Numbered from the stretch's first letter, positions 18,509 to 27,370 are shown. The stretch is 64,000 bases of DNA from Cohnella rhizoplanae (GCF_948329515.1 NZ_CAOJCN010000021.1:1-64000), one strand, 5' to 3'. Program-made: numbers and translations. The notes: generated from the letters alone by a model not told the origin.

Positions 18509-19612
18509 ATGTTGATGAAAAGACTGATTCAAGCCTTCGGATTGCTGGCAGGCCTCGCGATCGGACAAGGATTCGCGTCGTCGGCGGGCTCGCCCGGCAG
18601 CCGGACGTCCTGGATGGGTGGCGCGCTCGGCACGGCTGCGTACGGCGGCGGCATCGGCGCTTATTCCGCTTGGATCGGCGCCGTTCTGGGGCTGCTGATC
18701 GCGACGGCCTGCGCGGGAGCGCTGTCCGAGCTGCTGCGCAAGGGCGTAGACAGGCTCGCGGGCATGCCGGCCGCGCAGCTGCTCGCGGGGCTCGCGGGCG
18801 GCGGCACGGGCCTCATCCTCGCGATGCTGCTCATGCCGTATCTCGGCGCCGTGCCGCGCGTGGGCGCGCTGCTCTCGGCGTCGGCGGCGCTCGCGTTCGC
18901 GTATGCCGGAACGCACATCGGCCTGCGCAAGCAGGAGGAGGTATCCGGCTGGGGCGCGGAACGGCGCAAGCCCGAACCGGCCGCCGAGGCTTCGCCCAGG
19001 TACGAGGAACACAAGATTTTGGACACCAGCGTCATTATCGACGGCCGCATCGCCGACATTTGCAAGACGGGATTCATCGAGGGCACGCTGGTCATCCCCG
19101 AGTTCGTCCTGGAGGAGCTGCAGCATATCGCCGACTCGTCGGACCTGCTCAAGCGCAATCGCGGCCGCAGGGGGCTGGACATCCTGAACAAAATTCAAAA
19201 AGAGCTCGACGTGAAGGTACTGATCTACGAGGATCCGGGCGATGAGACCGGCGAGGTCGACAGCCGGCTGGTGAAGCTGGCTAAGGCGATGCGCGGCAAG
19301 GTCGTCACCAACGACTTCAACCTGAATAAGGTGTGCGAGCTGCAAGGCGTGTCCGTCCTCAACATCAACGACCTGGCGAATGCCGTGAAGCCGGTCGTGC
19401 TGCCGGGCGAAGAGATCGTCGTGCAGGTCATCAAGGACGGCAAAGAGCACGGCCAAGGGGTCGCGTACCTCGACGACGGCACGATGATCGTGGTCGAAGG
19501 CGGCCGCGACTTCATCGGCACGACGATGGAGGTACTCGTCACGAGCGTGCTGCAGACGTCCGCGGGCCGCATGATCTTCGCGAAGCCCAAGCTGCTCGAG
19601 CGCGCGCTCTAG
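18509..19612 (+). CDS. yacL: PIN/TRAM-domain membrane ribonuclease-like protein (YacL)
   Basis: The 367-residue protein has about four N-terminal membrane helices (residues 1-140). A PIN nuclease-like domain then opens with 'KILDTSVIIDGRIADI', where the first Asp and the later 'EFVLEELQ' acidic residues fit the metal site. A C-terminal TRAM RNA-binding domain ends 'GRDFIGTTMEVLVTSVLQT'. This matches YacL of Bacillales, always found near disA/ispD; its cellular role is unsettled. ATG 18509 is preferred over TTG 18494 because GGGAG lies 8 bases upstream. Confidence 0.9.
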   Translation: MLMKRLIQAFGLLAGLAIGQGFASSAGSPGSRTSWMGGALGTAAYGGGIGAYSAWIGAVLGLLIATACAGALSELLRKGVDRLAGMPAAQLLAGLAGGGTGLILAMLLMPYLGAVPRVGALLSASAALAFAYAGTHIGLRKQEEVSGWGAERRKPEPAAEASPRYEEHKILDTSVIIDGRIADICKTGFIEGTLVIPEFVLEELQHIADSSDLLKRNRGRRGLDILNKIQKELDVKVLIYEDPGDETGEVDSRLVKLAKAMRGKVVTNDFNLNKVCELQGVSVLNINDLANAVKPVVLPGEEIVVQVIKDGKEHGQGVAYLDDGTMIVVEGGRDFIGTTMEVLVTSVLQTSAGRMIFAKPKLLERAL

Positions 19613-19668
19613 GACGTCCTGCGCCGGCTATCCTGAGGCGTCAGCTAGACCGGCCGAATGCGCGAGCC

Positions 19669-19778
19669 GCCGCGTAGTGGCGATTCGCTGAGGCTGCATA
19701 AACTGCCGCGGCTGCTCAATCTGCCGCGTAATGGCGATTCGCCGCGATCGCTCTATCCATGCGTCCGGGCGATTCGCC
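19669..19778. repeat. degenerate short repeats between yacL and ispD
   Basis: CCGCGTArTGGCGATTCGC occurs at about 19669 and 19723, and a shorter GGGCGATTCGCCGCGG follows at 19768; GCTCAATC also recurs. Copies are 54 and then 35 bases apart. No gene is visible in this 346-base gap. They look like relics of an intergenic repeat of the kind seen at 22741. Confidence 0.4.
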
Positions 19779-19865
19779 GCGGCCGCTCAATCCGCAGCGG
19801 CCGGGCTTGTCCCGCTCCCTCTTGGAAAATAAGCGCCGACCGGGTATGATGGAAGGGTATACGGG

Positions 19866-19893
19866 CGGGACCCGCTGGGGTCCCGTCCTTCTT
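19866..19893 (+). terminator. hairpin before ispD
   Basis: CGGGACCC (19866-19873) and GGGTCCCG (19878-19885) form a perfect 8-bp stem with a GCTG loop, followed by TCCTTCTTC. It may terminate yacL transcripts or attenuate entry into ispD. Confidence 0.45.
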
Positions 19894-19958
19894 CACGATC
19901 GCGGACGGATGCGGGCTGGGTCCGCCCGCGGTCATGCCAAGCGAAAGAGGGCGTGCAC

Positions 19959-20663
19959 ATGGACTGGGGAGCGGTCATCGTCGCGGCGGGACGGGGCAAG
20001 CGCATGGGCGCCGACGTGAACAAGGCGTACCTGCCGCTGGCCGGGCGTCCGGTGCTGGCGCATACGCTGGAGGCGTTCGAGGCGTGCGAGGCGGTCGCCG
20101 AGATCGTCGTCGTCGCCGCTGCGGGCGAAGAAGCCGCGGCCGAGGCGCTGGCGCGCGAGCTGGGACTGCGCAAGGTGACGCGCGTGATCGCGGGCGGAGC
20201 CGAGCGGCAGGACAGCGTGTATGCCGGGCTGGCGGCGCTTCGGACCGAGGGCGCGCTGGTGCATGACGCGGCGAGGCCGCTCGTGACGCCGGAGCGGATC
20301 GCGGCCTGCTGCGAGGCCGCTGCGGCGCGGGGTGCCGCAGCGCTGGCGGTGCCGGTCAAGGACACGATCAAGCTGTCGGACGGCGGCGGGATGATCGTGT
20401 CTACGCCGGAGCGCAGCCTGCTGTGGGCCGTCCAGACGCCGCAGGCGTTCCGCCGCGCGGAACTGATGGACGCCCACGAGCGTGCGAGGCGCGAGGGCGC
20501 CACCGCGACGGACGACGCGATGCTGCTGGAGCGGCTGGGCCGCAAGGTGGCGATCGTGGAGAGCGATTATTCGAACCTTAAGATTACGACGCCGGAGGAC
20601 CTGCCCATCGCTGAATTGCTGCTGGAGCGGCGCCGGCGGGACGGACTGGAGCGAATCAGATGA
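19959..20663 (+). CDS. ispD: IspD, MEP cytidylyltransferase
   Basis: The 234-residue cytoplasmic enzyme couples CTP to 2-C-methyl-D-erythritol 4-phosphate, the third step of the MEP isoprenoid pathway. The nucleotide-binding loop 'AAGRGKRMGADVNKAYLPL' and 'VHDAARPLV' are diagnostic, as is the closing 'TPEDLPIAELLL'. ATG 19959 is chosen over GTG 19953 by its spacing from GAAAGAGGG. Its stop overlaps the ispF start by ATGA, so the two are translationally coupled. Confidence 0.96.
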   Translation: MDWGAVIVAAGRGKRMGADVNKAYLPLAGRPVLAHTLEAFEACEAVAEIVVVAAAGEEAAAEALARELGLRKVTRVIAGGAERQDSVYAGLAALRTEGALVHDAARPLVTPERIAACCEAAAARGAAALAVPVKDTIKLSDGGGMIVSTPERSLLWAVQTPQAFRRAELMDAHERARREGATATDDAMLLERLGRKVAIVESDYSNLKITTPEDLPIAELLLERRRRDGLERIR

Positions 20664-21139
20664 TTAGAGTGGGACAAGGCTTTGACGTGCATCAGCTGAC
20701 CGAGGGGCGTGCGTGCATCATCGGCGGCGTTCATATTCCATACGAAAAGGGACTGCTGGGCCACTCCGACGCCGACGTGCTGCTCCACGCGATCAGCGAC
20801 GCGGTGCTCGGCGCGCTGGCGCTGGGCGACATCGGCAAGCATTTTCCCGATACGGACGCAGCCTTCAAGGACGCAGACAGCGTCCAGCTGCTGGAGCGGG
20901 TGTGGGCGCTCGCCAAGGGGCGGGGTTACCGGCTCGGCAACGCGGACGCGACGATCATCGCCCAGGCGCCCAAGATGGCGCCGCATATCCCCGCGATGGT
21001 CGACGTAATCGCGCGGACGCTGGAGGCGGAGGCCGACCAGGTGAACGTGAAGGCCACGACCTCCGAGCGACTGGGCTTCACGGGACGCGGCGAGGGCATC
21101 GCGGCGCAGGCGGTCGTGCTGCTGGTCAAGCAAGATTAA
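20660..21139 (+). CDS. ispF: IspF, MECDP synthase
   Basis: The 159-residue trimeric zinc enzyme makes 2-C-methyl-D-erythritol 2,4-cyclodiphosphate. The metal ligands Asp8 and His10 in 'GQGFDVHQL' and the His in 'GLLGHSDADVLLHAI' are present, as is 'TTSERLGFTGRGEGI'. It is a normal-length enzyme coupled to ispD by a 4-base overlap and followed closely by gltX. Confidence 0.97.
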   Translation: MIRVGQGFDVHQLTEGRACIIGGVHIPYEKGLLGHSDADVLLHAISDAVLGALALGDIGKHFPDTDAAFKDADSVQLLERVWALAKGRGYRLGNADATIIAQAPKMAPHIPAMVDVIARTLEAEADQVNVKATTSERLGFTGRGEGIAAQAVVLLVKQD

Positions 21140-21166
21140 CGATGCTAACTGTGGAGGTGCATGGAC

Positions 21167-22651
21167 ATGACTAATCTACCGGCCGGCAAGGTCCGGGTTC
21201 GCTACGCGCCGAGCCCGACGGGTCACTTGCATATCGGCAACGCGCGCACCGCTATTTTTAACTACTTATTCGCCCGCCATCACGGCGGGGACTTCATCAT
21301 CCGCATCGAGGACACCGACGTCAAGCGCAACGTCGCCGGGGGCGAGGAGAGTCAGCTGACGTATCTCAAGTGGCTCGGCGTCGATTGGGACGAGAGCGTG
21401 GATCGCCACGGCGATTACGGTCCGTACAGGCAGACGGAGCGCCTTCATATCTACGACGAATTCACCAAGCAGCTGCTGGACCGCGGCCTCGCTTACCGCT
21501 GCTACGCGACCGAGGAGGAGCTGGAGGCGGAGCGCGAGGAGCAGCTCGCGCGCGGCGAGACTCCTGCCTATTCGGGCAAGTACCGCGATATCACGGCCGA
21601 GCAAGAGGCGCAGCTCGTCGCCGAAGGCCGCATACCGGCGATCCGGTTCCGCGTGCCGGAAGGACGCACGTACACCTTTAACGACCTGGTCAAAGGCGAG
21701 ATTACGTTCCGCTCCGAGGACTTCGGGGACTTCGTCATCGTCAAGCGCGACGGCATCCCGACCTACAATTACGCCGTGGCCGTGGATGACCACCACATGG
21801 CGATAAGCCATGTGCTGCGGGGCGAAGACCATATTACCAACACGCCGCGGCAGCTGATGATCTACGAGGCGCTCGGCTGGGAGCCGCCCGTGTTCGGCCA
21901 CATGACGCTGATCGTCAACGAGAGCCGGAAGAAGCTGTCCAAGCGCGACGAGTCGATCGTCCAGTTCCTCGAGCAATATGACGGACTCGGCTACCTGCCG
22001 GAGGCGCTGTTCAACTTCATCGCGCTGCTGGGCTGGTCGCCCGAGGGAGAGGAGGAGATCTTCTCGCGCGAGCAGTTCATCGAGATCTTCAAGGCCGAGC
22101 GGCTGTCCAAGAGCCCGGCCGTGTTCGATACGGCCAAGCTGAACTGGATCAACCAGCATTATATGAAAAACGCGTCGCCTGAGCGCGTGCTGGAGCTGTG
22201 CCTGCCGCATCTGAAGAAGGCGGGCAGAGTCTCCGAGCAGCCGGACGAACGGGAGATGGCCTGGGCCGCGGCGCTCGTGACGCTGCTTCGTGAGCATCTG
22301 CGCTTCGGCGCGGAGATCGTGCCGCTGTCCGAGCTATTCGTGCGCGAGCGGGTCGAAGTCGACGACGAGGCGCGCGAGGTGCTCGCCGATCCGCAGGTGG
22401 CGACGGTGCTGGAGGCTTTCGCCCGGCAGATCGAGGCGGCTGGCGACGAGGGTTTCACGGTCGAGGGCATGAAGGCGCTCATCAAGGCGGTGCAGACCGA
22501 GACCGGCGCCAAGGGCAAAGGGCTGTTCATGCCTATCCGCGTGGCGCTGACAGGGCAGATACACGGGCCGGACCTGAACGGCACGATCTGGCTGATCGGC
22601 CGCGAGCGCGCGCTGGCGCGCCTGCGCGAGACGGCCGCGTCGCTCGGCTGA
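21167..22651 (+). CDS. gltX: Glutamyl-tRNA synthetase
   Basis: The class I synthetase of 494 residues carries the HIGH motif in 'SPTGHLHIGNART' and the KMSKS motif as 'KKLSKRDES', followed by a helical anticodon-binding domain. In most Firmicutes it also charges tRNA-Gln with glutamate for later amidation. ATG 21167 is preferred to ATG 21161, which lies only 3 bases from GGAGG. It follows ispF closely, and a palindromic repeat array begins 90 bases after its stop. Confidence 0.96.
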   Translation: MTNLPAGKVRVRYAPSPTGHLHIGNARTAIFNYLFARHHGGDFIIRIEDTDVKRNVAGGEESQLTYLKWLGVDWDESVDRHGDYGPYRQTERLHIYDEFTKQLLDRGLAYRCYATEEELEAEREEQLARGETPAYSGKYRDITAEQEAQLVAEGRIPAIRFRVPEGRTYTFNDLVKGEITFRSEDFGDFVIVKRDGIPTYNYAVAVDDHHMAISHVLRGEDHITNTPRQLMIYEALGWEPPVFGHMTLIVNESRKKLSKRDESIVQFLEQYDGLGYLPEALFNFIALLGWSPEGEEEIFSREQFIEIFKAERLSKSPAVFDTAKLNWINQHYMKNASPERVLELCLPHLKKAGRVSEQPDEREMAWAAALVTLLREHLRFGAEIVPLSELFVRERVEVDDEAREVLADPQVATVLEAFARQIEAAGDEGFTVEGMKALIKAVQTETGAKGKGLFMPIRVALTGQIHGPDLNGTIWLIGRERALARLRETAASLG

Positions 22652-22740
22652 GCCTGGACACGGCGGTTGGCGGCAGGGTTGCTGCTGAACCGCGGATTTT
22701 TCACCGCTATTCGCATGATGGCAGTGAGCTGTCGGGGCCG

Positions 22741-23022
22741 GATAGCGGAACTTATTTCCGCTATCCGGCAGGGAAGGTAGCATGTGCAGGTGAATAGCGG
22801 AGCTTATTTCCGCTATGCGGCAGGGAAGGCAGCATGTGCAGGTGAATAGCGGAACTTATTTCCGCTATCCGGCAGGGAAGGCAGCATGTGCAGGTGAATA
22901 GCGGAACTTATTTCCGCTATTCGGCCGGAAAGGAAGCATGTGAAGGGGATAGCGGAACTTATTTCCGCTATCGGCTACGAAGGCGACATGTACAGGTGAA
23001 TAGCGGAACTTATTCCGCTATC
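22741..23022. repeat. tandem array of six palindromes, 51-52 bp period
   Basis: ATAGCGGAA-CTTAT-TTCCGCTAT (9-bp arms, 5-base loop) recurs at 22742, 22794, 22846, 22898, 22949 and 23000. Spacings are 52, 52, 52, 51 and 51, and the roughly 29-base linkers are nearly identical (core 'ggcagggaaggcagcatg'). Copy 2 has one G-U change that keeps pairing; copy 6 has lost one T from the loop side. A decayed copy (CGCGG...CCGCTAT, 22691-22710) precedes the array. Each unit would fold to a stable hairpin on either strand. Confidence 0.95.
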
Positions 23023-23101
23023 GGCAGGGAAGGCGCCACGAAGGTGACTAGCGATGCTCCGCCGTCGCCTCGCACTCCGCGATGGCCCGCCGCGCCCCCC
23101 C

Positions 23102-23130
23102 TTGCCACCTGCAGGACGTTGCACTATACT
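23102..23130 (+). promoter_or_regulatory. promoter of the cysE operon
   Basis: TTGCCA (23102-23107), a 17-base spacer and TATACT (23125-23130). Transcription would start near 23137, just before the T-box leader. Confidence 0.75.
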
Positions 23131-23136
23131 TGCTGT

Positions 23137-23462
23137 AATAGCGACGAACAGGAGAGTACGCCACGACTAGGAACGACCAGAGAGGACTGTCCAGGGTGAG
23201 AGCAGTCTCGTTCCGACGTGGGGGAAATGCGCCTGGGAGCCGCAGCGCCGAGCGAATCGACGTGCGCCGCCGATCCGACCTGACCGCAGGCGGACGGCGG
23301 CGGGCGCGCGTTAGGCGTTGCCGGGGGGCCCCGTTAACGGCCGTGAGAGTCGGGCGATTCGCCGCGCCTTGCCGATGAGCAAGAGCGCCGTTCGCCCCAA
23401 AGCAGAGTGGGACCGCGTATCAACGACGCCTCTGCAGCGAGAGCTGCCGTGGCGTCTTTTTT
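23137..23462 (+). promoter_or_regulatory. T-box riboswitch, probably cysteine-specific
   Basis: The leader of cysE has the conserved T-box core AGAGTGGGACCGCG (23404-23417; consensus AGGGTGGNACCGCG), whose bulge pairs with the uncharged tRNA acceptor end. A terminator follows (GACGCC 23425-23430 with GGCGTC 23451-23456, then six T). Stem I lies in about 23145-23240; a plausible specifier TGC (Cys) sits at 23228-23230 in 'gaaatgcgcc'. Uncharged tRNA-Cys would favour the antiterminator and switch on cysE-cysS. The specifier assignment is inferred from position and operon content. Confidence 0.85.
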
Positions 23463-23535
23463 CGCATCCGGCGGCTCCGCGGTTGACAGTCGATGCTCCG
23501 GCATGGCCGGCAGCACACATCGAGGGGGGAAGAAC

Positions 23536-24312
23536 ATGGGCTTCTGGGAAACGGTGCGTTCCGACATAGAAGCGGTGTTCGAAAACGATCCGGCCGCCCG
23601 AAGCCGGTTCGAGGTGGTCTTCACGTATTCGGGCCTGCACGCCATATGGGCGCACAGAATCGCGCACGCCTTCTTTAAGCGCCGATGGTACTCCGCGGCC
23701 CGCGTCATCTCGCAGGTGAGCCGCTTCATGACCGGCATCGAGATCCATCCCGGCGCGAGGATCGGACGCAAGCTGTTCATCGACCACGGGATGGGCGTAG
23801 TCATCGGGGAGACGTGCGAGATCGGCGACGAGGTCGTCATCTACCAGGGCGTGACGCTCGGCGGCACAGGCAAGGAAAAGGGCAAGCGCCACCCGACCAT
23901 CGGCAACCGCGTCGTCGTCGCTTCGGGCGCCAAAGTATTGGGTTCGTTCAAAGTGGGCGACAATTCCAATATAGGCGCCAACTCCGTCGTGCTGCGCGAG
24001 GTGCCGCCGGACAGCACGGTCGTCGGCATCCCCGGCCGCGTCGTGAAGCGGGGCGGGCAGCGCATCGGCGACCGTCTCGACCATACCAACCTGCCGGACC
24101 CCGTCATCGAGACGTTCCGTTTCATGCAAAAGGAAATCGACGACCTGAAGGGCGAGCTCGAGCACCTGAAGCGGGAGCAGAGCGGTTACTTTGAACCGAG
24201 GCCGCTCGAGCTGAAGGCCAGATGCGATTCGGGGACCGACGAGGGCGACGGCAAGCCGGAGCCCGAACCCGCCTACTCTGCCGCGCGTTCAAGAACAACA
24301 AAGGAGCCGTAA
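23536..24312 (+). CDS. cysE: Serine O-acetyltransferase
   Basis: The 258-residue left-handed beta-helix enzyme makes O-acetylserine from serine and acetyl-CoA for cysteine synthesis. The hexapeptide-repeat region runs 'GARIGRKLFIDHGMGVVIGE' to 'NIGANSVVLREVPPDSTVVG', with the catalytic His in 'DHGMG'. The C-terminal tail beyond 'VVKRGG' is about 80 residues, longer than usual and charged, with an unusual acidic/proline end. ATG 23536 follows GAGGGGGGAAG; the frame is open upstream through the T-box but has no other good start. cysS follows after 6 bases. Confidence 0.94.
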   Translation: MGFWETVRSDIEAVFENDPAARSRFEVVFTYSGLHAIWAHRIAHAFFKRRWYSAARVISQVSRFMTGIEIHPGARIGRKLFIDHGMGVVIGETCEIGDEVVIYQGVTLGGTGKEKGKRHPTIGNRVVVASGAKVLGSFKVGDNSNIGANSVVLREVPPDSTVVGIPGRVVKRGGQRIGDRLDHTNLPDPVIETFRFMQKEIDDLKGELEHLKREQSGYFEPRPLELKARCDSGTDEGDGKPEPEPAYSAARSRTTKEP

Positions 24313-24318
24313 ACGACC

Positions 24319-25722
24319 ATGACCCTTCGCATTTACAATACGCTGACCCGCGAGGCCGAAGAATTCGTGCCCCAGCAGCCCGGCCAAGTCACGATGTACG
24401 TATGCGGACCGACCGTATACGGGTATATTCATATCGGGAACGCGCGTCCCGTCATCTTCTTCGACGTCGTGCGCCGGTATATGGAGCATGCCGGTTACAA
24501 GGTCAATTATCTCACTAACTTTACCGACGTCGACGACAAGATGATCCGGCGCGCAGACGAGATGGGCATCACGGTGCCCGAGCTCGGCGAGCGCTTCATC
24601 CAGGCGTTCATCGAGGACACGACCGCGCTCGGCGTCGTTCCCGCTACGCAGAATCCGCGGGTGACCGATACGATTCCGGAGATCGTCTCGTTTATCCGGA
24701 CCCTCGAGGAAAAGGGCTACGCTTACGAAAGCGGCGGAGACGTGTATTACCGGACCGCGCGCTTCCCCGATTACGGCAAGCTGTCTCACAAGAACCTCGC
24801 GGACCTGCAATACGGCATCCGGATCGAGGTGGACGAGCGCAAGGAATCGCCGCAGGACTTCGTCCTTTGGAAAGCGGCCAAGCCGGGCGAGATCAGCTGG
24901 AGCAGCCCATGGGGCGAAGGACGCCCGGGCTGGCACATCGAGTGCTCGGCGATGGTGCTCAAGTACGCGGGAGAGACGCTCGACATCCACGGCGGCGGCA
25001 ACGACCTGCAGTTCCCGCACCACGAGTGCGAGATCGCGCAGTCCGAAGCGCTGACCGGCAAGCCGCTGGCGCGCTACTGGATGCACAACGGCTTCGTCAA
25101 TATCGACAACGAGAAAATGTCCAAGTCCATCGGCAACGTGGTGAATCCCCGGGAGCTGCTGCAGCGTACGAGCGCGCAGGCGATCCGGTACATCATGCTG
25201 ACGGGGCACTACCGGAGCCCGATCAACTTCAGCGAGGAATCCGTATCCCAGGGCGAGAACAGCGTCCAGCGCCTGGCCAACGCCCGGGACAATCTCAAGC
25301 ACCGGCTGTCCTCGGTGTCCGATCTGGTGCCGGCGGATCCGTCCGTGACGCCCAGGCTCGCGCAGTTTCGGGCGGCGTTCGACGAGAAGATGGACGACGA
25401 CTTCAATACGGCCGACGCGATCACGGTCTGGTTCCAGGCGGTGTCCGACGCCAATACCTACCTGAAGCGCGATGCCGCCTGCGCGGCCGATATCCACGCT
25501 TATCTGGAGCTGATGGCGGAGTTCGACCGCGTGCTGGGCCTGCTGCCGCCCGAAGCGGGCGCCGAGCTGCTGGACGCGGAGGTCGACGGTCTGATCGCCG
25601 AGCGCGCCGAGGCGCGCAAGCGCCGCGACTTCGCGAGGGCGGACGAGATTCGCGACCTGCTGGCGGACAAAGGGATTATCCTCGAGGATACGGCTCAGGG
25701 GATGCGGTGGCGCCGCAAATGA
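24319..25722 (+). CDS. cysS: Cysteinyl-tRNA synthetase
   Basis: The 467-residue class I synthetase has 'YVCGPTVYGYIHIGNARP' (zinc Cys and HIGH motif), further zinc ligands in 'WHIECSAM' and 'HHECEIAQ', and KMSKS in 'NEKMSKSIGN'. It charges tRNA-Cys. Being under the same T-box as cysE links charging and synthesis of cysteine. Its stop overlaps the mrnC start by ATGA. Confidence 0.97.
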   Translation: MTLRIYNTLTREAEEFVPQQPGQVTMYVCGPTVYGYIHIGNARPVIFFDVVRRYMEHAGYKVNYLTNFTDVDDKMIRRADEMGITVPELGERFIQAFIEDTTALGVVPATQNPRVTDTIPEIVSFIRTLEEKGYAYESGGDVYYRTARFPDYGKLSHKNLADLQYGIRIEVDERKESPQDFVLWKAAKPGEISWSSPWGEGRPGWHIECSAMVLKYAGETLDIHGGGNDLQFPHHECEIAQSEALTGKPLARYWMHNGFVNIDNEKMSKSIGNVVNPRELLQRTSAQAIRYIMLTGHYRSPINFSEESVSQGENSVQRLANARDNLKHRLSSVSDLVPADPSVTPRLAQFRAAFDEKMDDDFNTADAITVWFQAVSDANTYLKRDAACAADIHAYLELMAEFDRVLGLLPPEAGAELLDAEVDGLIAERAEARKRRDFARADEIRDLLADKGIILEDTAQGMRWRRK

Positions 25723-26198
25723 CGGAGCGACTCGCGAACATGGAGCCGGTCATCGCGCCTGAACTGCCGCCGGACCAGCCCGTTCACCTGCTTAATCCGA
25801 TCGTGCTCGCCTACGTCGGCGACGCCGTATTCGAGGTGTACGTCAGGCAGCGGCTGGTCGCCTCCGGCTCGCGCAAACCTCACGAGCTGCACAAGGCCGC
25901 CACGCGCTACGTATCCGCGGCGGCGCAGGCGCGCCTGCTGGCGCGCTGGGGGCCGGCGCTGACCGAGGAGGAGGCGGACGTCGCGAGGCGCGGCCGCAAC
26001 GCGAAGTCCGGTCAGCCGCCGCGCAACGCGGACCCCGGAGATTACCGGCATGCGACGGGTCTGGAGTGCCTGGTCGGCTATTTATATTACAAGGGACAGC
26101 GCGCGAGGCTCGAGGAGCTGATCGGCCTCGCGTTCGCGCCCGAAGAGAACCAGCCGGAGCGTTCCGAGGGACCCGGGCGAAAGGAAGAGACGACATGA
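25719..26198 (+). CDS. mrnC: Mini-ribonuclease III
   Basis: The 159-residue dimeric RNase III-like domain lacks a dsRNA-binding domain and matures 23S rRNA ends in Bacillales. The catalytic signature lies in 'LNPIVLAYVGDAVFEVYVR', with Asp in the expected place, and further family features are 'RRGRNAK' and 'YRHATGLECLVGYLY'. The start ATG overlaps the cysS stop, and its own stop overlaps rlmB by ATGA, so three genes are chained. Confidence 0.94.
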   Translation: MTERLANMEPVIAPELPPDQPVHLLNPIVLAYVGDAVFEVYVRQRLVASGSRKPHELHKAATRYVSAAAQARLLARWGPALTEEEADVARRGRNAKSGQPPRNADPGDYRHATGLECLVGYLYYKGQRARLEELIGLAFAPEENQPERSEGPGRKEETT

Positions 26199-27370
26199 GC
26201 AATCGCAGCAATCGCCCGGGAGGTCCGGGCAAGCCGGAGCGTCCGGCGCAGAGAACGAGGACGCCGGCCGCCTACGGACGGCCGGGAGCAGGCGCGGAGA
26301 GCCGCGGCGCGCGGCAGCAGGCGGAAGGCAGGAACGCCGGGGCAGAAGGCCGCGGGGGGGCGGAGGGCCGTCCCGCGGACAAGCTGGGCGGCGGCATGGC
26401 CGGCCGCAGGCACGCAGGCGGCGGCGCAGGGTTCAGGTCCGGCGGAGCGGGGGACCGGCGGGGCGGCGTCTCGCAGCCGGCGCGCGAACGCCGGCAGGAA
26501 GCGGACGCCGCCGCGCGCGAGGAACGGTCGCGCGCGCTGGCATACGCGGACGGGGCTGAGGACGCCGGCGGCGACGAGGATGCGGCCGAAGAGGGCGAGC
26601 AGTATCTCGCCGGCAAGCATCCGGTGCTCGAGGCGCTCAAGGCCGGCCGGGCGCTGAACAAGATCTGGCTCTCCAGCCAGGCGCAGAAGAGCCTCGTCCA
26701 GCCGATCCTGGAGGAAGCCAAGGGACGCGGCGTCGTCGTTCAGTACGCCGACAAGCGCAAGCTGGACAGCCTGGCGCCCGGCATGCAGCATCAGGGCGTG
26801 GTGGCGCAGGCCGCCGCCGTCTCTTACGCCGAGCCGGCGGAGCTGCTCGCGCGCGCGGCCGAGCGCGGCGAGGCGCCTCTGATCGTGCTGCTCGACGAGA
26901 TCGAGGACCCGCACAACCTGGGGTCCATCCTCCGGTCCGTCGACTGCACGGGCGCCCACGGCGTCATCGTGCCCAAGCGCCGCAGCGCGAGCCTCACGGC
27001 CGTCGTCGCCAAGACGAGCGCGGGCGCGGTCGAATACGTACCCGTCGCGCGGGTGTCCAACCTGGCGCAGACGATCGACCGTCTCAAGGAGGCGGGCGTC
27101 TGGATCGCCGGCGCGGCCGGCGAGGCGAAGACTGATGTCTACGCCACCGACCTCACCGGCCCGATCGCGATCGTGATCGGCAGCGAGGGCAAGGGCCTGT
27201 CCCGGTTGATCCGCGAGAAGTGCGACTTCCTCATCTCGCTGCCGATGTTCGGCAAGCTCAACTCGCTCAACGCCTCGGTCGCCGCGGGCATCATCCTTTA
27301 CGAAGCCGTGCGCCAGCGGCTTGCGAAGCGCGGCGGCGGTCCGGGCAAGGGCGGCCATGCTTCGCCGTGA
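26195..27370 (+). CDS. rlmB: RlmB, 23S rRNA Gm2251 2'-O-methyltransferase, with long N-terminal extension
   Basis: The C-terminal about 250 residues are a complete SpoU-type (SPOUT) methyltransferase: substrate-binding 'YLAGKHPVLEALKAGRALNKIW', then 'LDEIEDPHNLGSILRS', 'AIVIGSEGKGLS' and 'LNSLNASVAAGI', which form the knot and SAM site. The first about 135 residues are low-complexity, rich in Arg, Gly, Ala and acidic patches, with several RGG/GRR-like bits, and look disordered. Bacillus RlmB is about 250 residues, so this is a lineage-specific extension or a mis-set start. ATG 26195 overlaps the mrnC stop and follows AAAGGAAGAG, which supports the long form. Confidence 0.92.
   Translation: MSNRSNRPGGPGKPERPAQRTRTPAAYGRPGAGAESRGARQQAEGRNAGAEGRGGAEGRPADKLGGGMAGRRHAGGGAGFRSGGAGDRRGGVSQPARERRQEADAAAREERSRALAYADGAEDAGGDEDAAEEGEQYLAGKHPVLEALKAGRALNKIWLSSQAQKSLVQPILEEAKGRGVVVQYADKRKLDSLAPGMQHQGVVAQAAAVSYAEPAELLARAAERGEAPLIVLLDEIEDPHNLGSILRSVDCTGAHGVIVPKRRSASLTAVVAKTSAGAVEYVPVARVSNLAQTIDRLKEAGVWIAGAAGEAKTDVYATDLTGPIAIVIGSEGKGLSRLIREKCDFLISLPMFGKLNSLNASVAAGIILYEAVRQRLAKRGGGPGKGGHASP

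Noticed and set aside
22741..23022. CRISPR array
   Set aside because: The parts between the palindromes are nearly identical rather than unique spacers, and no cas genes are present in the window.
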